64,000 bases of DNA from Phoronis australis (lineage: Eukaryota; Phoronida; Phoronidae): contig NMRA01000319.1 in assembly GCA_002633005.1 (NCBI GenBank), positions 229,546 through 293,545 of the forward strand, in the 5' to 3' direction. The translations under genes and the position numbers were made by a program. Numbering within the stretch: the stretch's first letter is position 1; each line of letters opens with the position of its first letter. This document shows, piece after piece, positions 49,900-60,800 of this stretch. A model generated the notes under the pieces. That model made no database searches and was not told where the DNA came from. It worked only from the letters and a program-made list of their open reading frames with translations.

Positions 49900-50576
49900 C
49901 GTATCATCAGGGTGCTGTGTGTTTCATAAGGAACAAGTAATGGTGAAAAACTTGCATAAACTAGTGTTCATTATCACGAACAGAACTGCTTAAGAAAAAG
50001 TAAAAACGAAAAGCCAATGATTCACCAAGATCACACACAACATTCGCAACGTGACCAAAATCACGCATGCTCACACTTGGTTAAACAGTACACACCATGT
50101 ATTTTTGCACATTTTGAGTTACCGGTGGCCACAGACTAAATGTATGACGTAAAATTCAGCTAAACCCATTTTTATTTTGTGTAATTAGCTCGAAATTTTG
50201 ATTTTTCTTTCAATTTTGCCAATTTTCACATTTGCCGCCATGTGACGTCATGGGTTGAACACAACAGATCAGTGACCAGCATTGAACAATAGCGGAGAGC
50301 TGGGAATTTTAAAGCGACGACGATTATGAGCAAGAATTGAACAAATACTATGAAGAAGCGTACGGGAATGGTGGCCAGAATGAGGAAATGGGGTTGTACG
50401 AAAGCGAGAACAAGTTTAATGTGCTTCTGTGCTTCCGGCTGCGTACTTTTCTACTTTGAGCCTTACGAACTGGATCCTCCCTCGAGAGAAGCGGCCTCGG
50501 GCTCAGCGAGTCAACCCAGTCTTCACAGACGATCCTGAATTAAGAGCTGATGTTTCTGAATGATAAATAATGTCCT

Positions 50577-50815
50577 TTATTGAACCAGGCCTTCATCGTA
50601 ACGTCTCCTGTGACTGGAGTCGAAACACCAGTCCTCAAAGAGGGCAGACAGAGTGGCCCCGGACTGAATCGCTTGGTCCACGATGACGTCCCACACTCTC
50701 GTTCGGCGCACGAAGCGATGCCACTTCTGCGCAACTTTGGTGTCCTTCGGAACACCGAGACGTTCTCCGCATGGCTGCTGTTGCTGCAGCCTCCGGAAAC
50801 ACATCTTTTGATCCC
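50577..50815 (-). pseudogene. Frameshifted THAP zinc-finger domain relic
   Basis: On the minus strand one frame reads IKRCVSGGCSNSSHAENVSV. The next frame continues as VPKDTKVAQKWHRFVRRTR and later ATLSALFEDWCFDSSHRRR. Together these follow the THAP C2CH pattern: C-x4-C, then FPKD, then W, then C-S-x-H-F(E)D-x-C-F. At least one frameshift lies after the first Cys pair. The Cys and His of the CS.HF motif are lost in the present frame. THAP fingers are DNA-binding domains of P-element-like transposases and host regulators, so this could be a transposon or a gene fossil. Confidence 0.6.
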
Positions 50816-51389
50816 TCTACGAACCTTCTCGACGCTAAATGTACTTTGCTTTCTCTTCACTCTATACACTTTGTGTCTGACCCGAACAGTATGGCGAACG
50901 ACTTGGGTTCAACCCATGACGTTGTACATAATTATTATTTTTTTCAATTTTTGCGTGTTTCTTTATGAGCTGTGCACTAAAGGCACTGAAATCAAGTAAG
51001 ATATGATAATATAATTTATTTTGAGGTATTAGAGTCATGTTGTGTACACTTTAAGTTTTGGTTCCGTCTAGTTTCCGTTTAAGTTACCAGAAAAGATAGA
51101 GGGGGTGTAGTAAGGTAGTGTAGATGTTGTCATTTGTGTCCATTATGCAAAATATAAATTTTGTTACAAAAATGGCAAGTGTTTTGTAGATAAGCGCATC
51201 CGCCTGTGCTTCGCTTGTAGACGTAGGCAATTATCCCTCTTCTGTGCACATGTGTAATGTTTTTGGGTTATTTTTATTTGTCTTTGCTCAATTCTTTGTA
51301 CTTTTCATAAAAATAACTTGTGTTGAATAGAATATACATCAAACTCTATCGTTTTGCAACGGATGAATCGAGTTGTAAGCTCGAGCCTA

Positions 51390-51568
51390 CTGAGGTAGTT
51401 AAAACAAATCTTAAATTTCCATCAATTTGACTCAACACCCGTTCAAGAAAAAGCTCTTATCTTGACTTATTTCTGACCCAAGTTATGTCTTAATTTCGAC
51501 TAACTTACCGGATGTTTCAAAGTTTGGAACTTCAGATGAATCTAAGACGTTAAGCACAACGGGCCCCA
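51390..51568 (-). mobile_element. TIR element family C, copy 2 (inverted orientation)
   Basis: Read on the minus strand it starts GGGGCCCGTTGTGCTTAA and carries GTTCCAAACTTTGAAACATC-CGGTAAGTTAGTC and GGAAATTTAAGATTTGTT, which matches the 39.4-kb copy in order. The far end is more degraded. Confidence 0.7.
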
Positions 51569-51690
51569 CGTCTGCAAAACAATTTTCTTATCGCCTGACA
51601 GCTTGGGCTCCATTGAAACCTTTAACTTTAAAATTTGAACTGCAAATCAAAACAGATGCGTGACTGTTTTTGTTTTGAGCGACTACCTGT

Positions 51691-51790
51691 CCGTATATAT
51701 GCATGATATTTTTGTCTTTTCCTGTTTTCCAGAATGATCTTTGACGCCGCTGTTACTATCCACCATGTAATGAGTAACATCGGATAAAAC
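51691..51790 (+). promoter_or_regulatory. Candidate 5' leader with uORFs before the cadherin-FN3-EGF gene
   Basis: A TATA-like TATATATG lies at 51,694-51,701. A 17-codon uORF runs 51,734-51,787 in the same frame as the main ORF and stops one codon before its ATG. In another frame CACCATGTAA (51,765-51,770) is a start-stop element with a strong initiation context. These act only if the transcript starts upstream of them. A possible splice acceptor TTTTCCAG (51,725-51,732) means the leader could instead be spliced. Confidence 0.4.
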
Positions 51791-51851
51791 ATGGCATTCT
51801 ATTGTTTGATGTCAGCTCTTGCACTGTTGGCGGCCGTCGGATCACTTCATG
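51791..51851 (+). CDS. Cadherin-FN3-EGF gene, signal-peptide exon
   Basis: Encodes [20 protein letters not shown], a hydrophobic core with small residues near the end, with likely cleavage just before or at the exon junction. The donor is CATG|GTAAGT (51,852). It ends in phase 1. Confidence 0.88.
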
Positions 51852-54800
51852 GTAAGTTATCACACGGAATAAAACATAGGTCATTCTACTGTTAAATAAA
51901 ACGATTATCTGTACCAACATAGAAACGATGGGGTGCATGTAGATTATTCGCTAAAAATGAGTGATGTTTCTGACGTTTTAACTATTGTGAACGCCGGTTT
52001 AGTCTTAGGTCCATTTAATAGCATCAACACTGTATGAGTAAGATCACGCAAAATACCGCCCGTAAGACGGGAGGCGAGATCACTTTCGCTTTTTCACTGC
52101 CAATTTCCGTTTGAATAGAAAAAAATGTACACTGTTTGTTATTGTCTCCTTGTCCAGATCAAAACTCGTTGTTTTTTTTTCAGTTTGGAATTGGAACAGT
52201 TCTTTAATAATTCAGTAATTTACAGAAAGCAGAATGTCAGTAGTTTTGCGTAATAATGGGATTGAAGACGAGTATCATTTTTATTCCATTGTAAAATTTC
52301 AATAAAGAAATATTATAAAATACACGTTAATGACATTCAATGCATTTAAACAGTTGAGCTATTGGTAGAAACGAGCATTTACGGATATTATTTTTGTGAA
52401 TTAAGTTTTTGAAAGGATACGTTTCACGTATGGTGTGTGTCACAGAGAGCCGAGTTCATTTATGAAAAATTATTTTTCTTGTGTTACGTGTCACTTAATG
52501 ATGCTACGTCTAATTAAAACCGTGAATATTCAAATTTGTATTAAGCGCCACCTAGTGACGTGCTGGAGAATTGGGTGTATAAGTATAATCAGGAAAAGAA
52601 ACACATTGTAAATAAATTGCGGTTTTAAAGAAAACACCACAACTTATACGCTTAAAAACAACATAAAAAACCTAATAATTCCAAATAGTACGCAATCGTT
52701 GTTTGATAGTGAAATAAACAAATAATAAAAACTGTGCATTGTTTCATTAGGGTAAAGCTAAAATGTTACCACACTCATTTACATAAAAGTAGTCTCCCAA
52801 AAAGGAGACTTTCGCGAGATTGTAATGGTAACTGGTTCTCGGGTGGTTTAAGGCACACTGGAAGATCCGGGGCTGTTTTTAAAATAGAACCTCATTTGCA
52901 TATTCACAATTTAATGAGGCATGGGATCTTTAAATCAATAATAGTCTTTCTATCCTCCAAAAAATGCAAGAAGTTGAATGTGGAGCACGGCGAGCCATGC
53001 AAAACAGTGAAAGCAGATTGGTCGTTAAATTAAGAGTGTTAAATTATGGTAATGGATAATTTCCAGTGGTCGCAACTTCCGTTCCAATAGCCAATGCCTT
53101 TGTGTCGCGTATTAGGGCTGGTCCTTTGAAGCCTATCTTCAACGGTAACACCCGTAAATTTGGTTCCTACAGCATGTTAAGAGTATCGCTCTGAGCCCAG
53201 TAGTGCCCTAAATTGCCAAATGTATGAACTGTTAGGGGTATTGGCTTGCTTTTGTCTACGTCATCGCGAGAATCACCTTTTAATTCAAACATCTGCGAAT
53301 AACACCAGCACGCAATGGTGTTCTATTCAGACCCCTGTTCCATACAAACTTTTGTTGTTTGTTCTGGGATCTCGCGTTGACGCAACATGGCACGAAAAGG
53401 CAGCTTCACTTATCATTTGACGGGCTTACATTTGCGTGATTGAACACGCGTTTTCTTACTTTAATGAAGCTTTGCTAGGACTATCTGGTTAGCCCAATAC
53501 ACCAAAAATAACAAAATTCCATTGAAGTTAGGCTTTAATAAGCGCTAGTCTCGAATAAGCACCGGGTAAAAGCCACTTTAATACACCGTTGTTAAATAAG
53601 TGTCGGTGCGGTAATTCACGACTAACTGCTCAATGTTTTACTGGATAATCTACGACCTAAGGTTAGCTACATGTAAGTTAAAATATCGTGTGGAAATTAA
53701 TGCGAGCGTTAAGAATCATTAGTGATTTACATGTACATGTAATTGTGCTTTTAAAAATGTATGTAACATGTAAAGCCAGTCCCACACTCGTCTGGATACG
53801 GTTGTCAAGTGAAACTACAGTAATTGTTAAAAACAATGTTTATTTATAAAACCTTATCAGACATGCAATGCAGTTGGCAACAACATTCTACAGTAAGTGA
53901 GCACCGGGACTGCAAAACTGACCCTGCCGAATTTGCGCCGGTTTTGAATGAGCGCCGGGTCAAAAGTGTCTTCGAAAAAGCCACTACGCGACAGTACGGT
54001 ATATCTGGCCACTTGAGCTATCCTGAAAGTGACTGTGACTGAAGCTTGCTGAACGTACAGGGCTTACCTGTCGGAGTGTTAAGAGCCCTAGGACATCGTT
54101 CCGCTGACAACGATTGTGCTGACATCGAAAAGTGTCATGTGACCTAACCAGGTTCTGTTTAACATCATGTTCCCTTTTCTTGTAGGCGAAATAGTATTCA
54201 CGACACCTCCAACAGGGAAAATCTTTTACCGCGCAGGAGCAGGTGAGACGGTGATGACTGTTCACGCAAAAGCAGACGACGGGAGTAAACTGAAATACAT
54301 CCTGTCTGGTGGGGATGCCGAGTACTTCAATATTGAGCCTGATTCCGGTTTGATTACAACCAACCGTACTATTCTCAAAAACATTGGTGAAGCATACCTC
54401 ACTGCTGTTCTCGCTTCGACCACCAACTCAACTGAGAGTCAGTTTAAGCTTATGAGTATGCGCATTCATGTAACTATAAGAAACGAGCACCCACCGTCAT
54501 TCAACCAGACACGATATCATAGCATAATGTACAGAGGAGAAACTCCCGGAAAAGTTGTTGTGGTAACACAGGCCTTTGACGGAGATTTCGGTGTCGGTGA
54601 TAAACTAGTGTACTCTATAGTCCCGGGTAATTATTCCGGCTATTTCCAAGTGAACAGAAACAACGGAACTGTGACGCTGTTGCGGCCTTTTCCCCCCGTC
54701 GTTAAGCAGTTGGCATTTTCTGTCAGGGTCAAGGATTTCGGCTCCCCACAGTACGAAGCTGAAGTTGACATCACAGTATACATTCGAGATGTCTCAGGTG

Positions 54801-57800
54801 AGAAGCCAAGTGGGTCACTTTACCTCCATCTGTAACAAAATATACGTCTCGGTGTTACACATGGCAATCCCAGTTACAGCACCCGCGTTCATCCAAACAA
54901 CAAAATTGGGTGATCACACGTACGATCGATCATCATCCCGTTTCGGAGGTAAAGTCGCCCAAAGACGAATCCGACACAAAGAGGGTGTCACGCCACAATA
55001 TCATGCAATGCTGTATCTTGTTGCTAATTTGGGGTCTAGCCATTTTCATTCAGAAGAAAAAAAATTAATTTGACTTTTGTCACTCAAGCTCGTCGCGCCC
55101 GATGAGCAGACATCAGAGAGCGAGCTTGCCACCTTATCGCAAACGATTGTGGATTGCGCAAGAATGCAGAAATTGCCCTGATTAAAAGTAGTCCATTCAA
55201 GCTTCTTGTTGTAGGAGTGGAAAAATCAGACCCGAGAGTACTTTGTTTTGAGTATACGACGACATAATCTAAGAAGTTTGTCTGGCAAGTACCTTATATT
55301 ACAATTTTGCCCACAAAAGTGAAATCGACGGAGTAAAATCTAGGGGCTATACGTTACATCTGGTTGTTATTTACATACTTTATACATAATAATGACAGGG
55401 TACGTGATTCTTACCAAGAACAGAAGACTGTCTACTTATCCACCATCCACCCTTCACAAAAATACTGCCATGTTTGTTTTTTTAAGTTCTGATTTATATA
55501 ATCAAGAAGCTTTTTTGGGAATTATGAATCCCATGAGAAAAAACATTGCTTTGTTAGTCAACAAAAAACACCTGTCGCACAAGGCTACTATCAGGAACGA
55601 ACCCTCGCTGCAGTAAAACATATTAACGTTCAGAGTAAACCTTTGTCTACACTCTCCGCCGTACACAAATTCTTGTACGACTGTCGTGCACGACATGTGT
55701 TCAAACACGACTTTTCGAGTTAAAAAATCGTTCACAAAGCTGCATACAGAAATTGGAGTTAGAAGACATAGTATTATTGTGAAGTCGGCTTTACAGCAAC
55801 CTGTTGAAAAGACAATAGAAAATAACGCAAACGTGCAATCAAAAAAGTTCCAGTGGGAATGAACTGCTTCAAATTCAGCAGCCTTTCTCAGGGTAAAATA
55901 CAAAGAACTGCAACTACGGCGACTGCAAAGTTGAGCCTAAACCTATTCGCTTTGATAATAGCTATGTAATATGCACATTGCTCTCTAAAACTTTAACCTC
56001 TTAACCACACATTTTTATACTTAACCTAATTTTTGGGTTACACGAATCCAACAACTCAGCTTGCTTGCAACATCAAACATTAATATGTGTGTTACGTGTG
56101 CGTCCATTAACAATTACTAGATTATGTTAACACCATTTCACCTTTCCCTGTTCTTTTTCACATTTTCATTTTAAGTTATTCGTTTTTACTCAGTATCACC
56201 GATGTGTGTTTTTCACCACCAGACGTTTAATTTCAGCACCACGACGTTTCTGTATGAAACACACGAATTCTTCATCAGCGCTCTTGTGCTGGCAACGCTC
56301 ACTGCATGGCGCTGTCACAAACTACCGCTTGGATTACTGGCCGTCTAGATACCCTTACAATCGCAGTCACGTGCTAATGGACGTTGGCAACGAGAACGTC
56401 AAGTGCTACGTGCTAACCGGCTTATCGCCCTGGACGTGGTACAATGCCAGGGTGTACGCCCATAACTTTGAGGAGTTTAGTCCGTCAAGTGCCATTTTAG
56501 TTTTTCAGGTGGACAACAACGGTAAGGAACCTGCTTAGCCCCACCCAATACGACCAAGTTTTAAACCAAGCCAAGAAAATTTTGCCACGTATCCAGTCAA
56601 TATTTTGACTACATTAGTCCATTTAAAATGGATACGTTTCAGCATGATCCGACTGAAAAAAACAATTTAGCCTGCGCTCCCAGTCTTTCTGCACGGCCTC
56701 TTTATCCATTCCTCTGTAGTCCAAAGCTTGGTGCATGTCTTATTATATTTAATACATTGCATGTGCTGTTGCTCAAAGCACGTTTCATGAAACTTATCTA
56801 TAGTCTCAAGCAAACAGCCAATCAACTACAATCACTAGGGTCAGGTGGTACGTGATGACATCTTGACATCAATCGAACAACTTTCACCTTGAACTGTGTT
56901 GCACGGTCTCCCCAAACTTGTTGCACCACTGGGTTCATCCAAAACACCTCTGGTATTTTCGTAACCTTAAATTTTCCCTTCGGGGCGCTCCGTATCTGCG
57001 CATGTGCGAACTTCAGTCACACGCACCGTAGTCATTCTCCATTTTCAATGTCACTTGAGTTATCTCACACAATTACTCGCTGCAAGATGCAAACTTTCCT
57101 GAATGCATGCTTGTCATGTGTGGTGTTATCGCATGATTTTCTTTCTCATACTAATATGTAGTTGTCATGGTTGAATTCATCGCGTGCAGTTAATTTTGTC
57201 GTACCCGGTTTTATACCAAGGAATTCTTGCCAAATAGACTGAGTGCAAATGAAGCGCGGGTCATCGCAACACAAACTTAACTTAGACCTCGATAAATTGC
57301 AGTGAGAAAACAATGTAGTATCTATCAAGCCATCTGATATTATCTCATCACAGAATAATACAGGTAATTCCCTAAAAATTCATCTGTAAATGGATTGACT
57401 GATGACGAACTGCAAGATTTTATTAACTATTCACCCATTAAGTGATTTAAGTTCTCTTATGTTCTAGCTTGCACTCACAAAAAATCTTCCACAAAACCTC
57501 CGCTGCATCTGTTAGTAGAGTAAAATGCATACATGCACAATATCAATTCGCGAATAATCAAACCAATGTCGATCCTGGCGACTCACTCGAGCTCCATGAA
57601 GTCTCGCGAGATCAGGCTTATGGTCCAAACGATTTAATCTCTAGAGACATTCGATTTCCACCCTGATAGAACTTGTGTTATCATTGAACTCTGCAAGCAA
57701 TCTTTATTTTCTAAAAATCGTAGCTGCAACGTGAAGAGTTAAATATACACACGTAGGTAATGATATGATATAACGTGCCCGATTTTTGAGAACCAGTTTT

Positions 57801-60800
57801 TTCCACTGAATAACGGACATCAAACTGGTTCTCAAAATACGGGCACGTTATATTGCCCGCATATATATTTCTTCAAGAGTAGATTGTGTGGCCCAGTGGG
57901 ATACGTGTCCTCTTATTAAACTCACAGTCGTGGCTTCGAATGCCTTTCGACACGCTGTTATACCCTCGAGTCAGGTCTATAGCACCTCAGCTCGGTTTTC
58001 ACTATATATTTGTACATACATCAATAAAAATGGTTCCGGGTGATCAGTGCAATGGGCCCGACCGAGAGGCCGGCGTACGTCTTGTACAACGTATACCAAG
58101 CCGTCTGCAATTGGTTTTTATGCTCATTTCTTACACCACAAATACTTCATACCACTTCTTATTCTCCTCGTTTCAACACTTATTCGTAAACGTTATGATT
58201 ATGAATAATTTACATGGAACAGGTTACACGGAACTTATCCCCCAACGGCCTTTGTTTCGTAAAATTCTCGAGAACCCACGCAAACTTGGTAATGATTGTT
58301 GCGCGCGCAGCTCCCCAGATAAAACTTCCTTGTTTTACTGTTGAATATTTTATGCTCAACAATAGGTAAGAATATTATTTGTAGTATTTTATGTTTACAC
58401 CGCACGTTAACCATGATTTGTGTAGCTTAGTAAGAGTTTGTTTGCAACCAGTACCTTTCCTGATTGCCTCCCCTGTCATCATCTTATTCCCAGACTTCTG
58501 TTGTCTTCGTTCTTGGTTACAGGCAATCGGTCTGTGAATTCCCTACTCTCTGCCCTGACAACTTTCTAATGTATCAAATACTTGTTTTTTTAATCTAAAT
58601 TACTATTAAAGCGATATACACCATGAGTGACTCATTTATTAAACCATATGGCCTTCGATTTTATGACGCTTGCAAAGTCTGCAAAACAGACTTTTATGAT
58701 GGATCTGTAGTGCGGCTTCTGTCTAAAATCCGTTTTCAAAAAATAGAGCCGTACATTTGAATTTCCTTTCGCAGTCAGAGTAGATTCTTTATTTCATCGA
58801 CTCATTTCAATTTTCTGTCCCCGCCATAAGTTTTTGTAGTCGAAAACTGCTGATGTTAGCAAATTTCACGGTGTAGCAATTGCGGAATTTACAGACCGAT
58901 TTTCCAATCTATTTTTAACAGCTTGCATAAATCTGCTTGTTCTTGCTTTCCAGTCTGCAACGACACCGCCGCCGTGTGTAGTGGTAACGGACGGTGTAGC
59001 ACGACCTATCTTGAACCGGGCTACACATGTACCTGTGATAATGGCTACTTTGGCAAGAACTGTGAACATTTCGATCAATGTTCACTACGTCCGTGCGCTA
59101 ATAACGGCGTTTGTCGCAATATCTCTGATGAAGTATTTGAGTGCGACTGCGCAAACGGATATTACGGTCGCACCTGCGCACGTGTAAACCTATGCGTTAC
59201 GTCCAACCCATGCGTTAGTGGTGTTTGTAGGAATACAAGTAATAACTTCCGCTGCGAGTGCAGTGGTGGTTCGTATGGACCCCGGTGCGAACACTTTAAC
59301 CCTTGTGTGCTTTCCAATGTTTGTCTGAACGGTGGTAGCTGTCAGAATCTTTCCACTTACAGTTACAAATGCAGCTGTATGAACGGGTATTACGGATCTA
59401 ATTGTGGGAAATTTGATCCCTGTTCAAGGACCCCGTGTCTCAATTATGGTACGTGTAGAAATATTAGTGACACGAACTACACGTGCTCGTGCGCTCCCGC
59501 TTTCTTCGGGCAGGATTGCGAGTATTTCAATCCTTGCGAGATAAAACCGAATCCTTGCCTAAATGACGGCGTGTGCTCCCGGAAATCAAACATTGACGTC
59601 ACGTGCGCCTGTCAGCCAGGTATGTTTAAAAATGTAGTGCCGCTTTGTGTTAGTCTGATTTCCTTACCGTGTGTTTTGCAGAATTGCTTTTGTTTTTGAT
59701 AGTAGTTTCGGAGGACATAAAATTACCAAATACTTACAGTATACTTCGTAAGTCTTCGGTATACTAAGGCCTGCGTTCCATAGACCAAAGACACGAGAAT
59801 AACCAATGTGATCACGTGTCTCGGCTGTACACGCATGACGATAACGATATCTCGTGAAATTTTAGGTGATCTCTCTTTTCTCGTAAGAAGTTTTATCTAC
59901 GGAGCGCAGCCCAGGTCCTTTACTTAAGGACAAGATGTGACATATTACCCGTGAACAACAAAGCTCGGTAGAGACAATTGTTTGTCAATTTCCGTGCGAC
60001 GTTACAGTGTACATTACTAAATATAATAATTTACAAATGTTCGCGATAACGTCGTACAAAAACTGAAGGATATTGTGTTGAATGAGCGTGATTGCATCTA
60101 GGCCCGGGATTTATTTTTACTCGAAATCGAATTCGAAAGTATATTGGCATTCAATTTCTTCTTTGGTACGAGTTATTTATTATCCTGCTTTTGGGTTACG
60201 CAAACTACTGAAGAGTCCAAACTCTCACAAACTCTAGTGAAAACTCAGCATTTTGAGCTCAAACTCGAACTTATATTTTTTATGCTTGGGTCATCATACA
60301 CTCTTTCACAGTGCCACGAACGGTGCACTGAGGAATGTTGTTTAACGTGGCTCCTCATTGGTTAAAGTAATGAAACCGACGTCATAACATTCATTTCGGC
60401 TTACTGTCCGACCTTTGACATGAATAGTAGCATTTTATTAAAACGGACAGTGATCGAAGTAAACAAAATCAACTGAGAAAACCCCGACCCAGTGGCTTAA
60501 GCATAAACGAGTACAGTGCATAGAAGGCGTGTGCAAGTGGTGGCGATGTGATCGATGAACTTCTCACCAAGCATGCGCATTGATGCTCACACACGGAATT
60601 CCGTGTGTCATTCACCATGGTTCCACAGGACCACTTTTCAGTATTGGTGGCGCTGTGTCAGAGGGTAGGGTCACCGATGCAAAATAAGATTACTCAGCTA
60701 TATACGCAAATTATATTGTACTCGAGTGCAGAATACTCGATACTTATCATGAATTCATACCAAAGTAGAACGAGTTCGATTTCGAGTAAAACGATCACGG

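Larger units (their letters stand above)
56522..58953 (+). other. Intron between the FN3 and first EGF exons
   Basis: About 2.4 kb. Beyond the hairpin element and SINE listed separately, no other feature is recognised. It ends TTGCTTTCCAG. Confidence 0.6.

Noticed and set aside
51725-51732. Upstream noncoding exon joined at TTTTCCAG.
   Set aside because: Possible but no donor could be tied to it. It is left as an alternative in the leader entry.
55502-55903. 133-codon minus-strand frame with hydrophobic stretches.
   Set aside because: It lies in an intron, has no domain or homology that I recognise, no supporting splice context, and is compositionally AT-rich.
57886-58344. 152-codon plus-strand frame in an EGF-gene intron.
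   Set aside because: It starts within the tRNA-derived SINE and has no domain.
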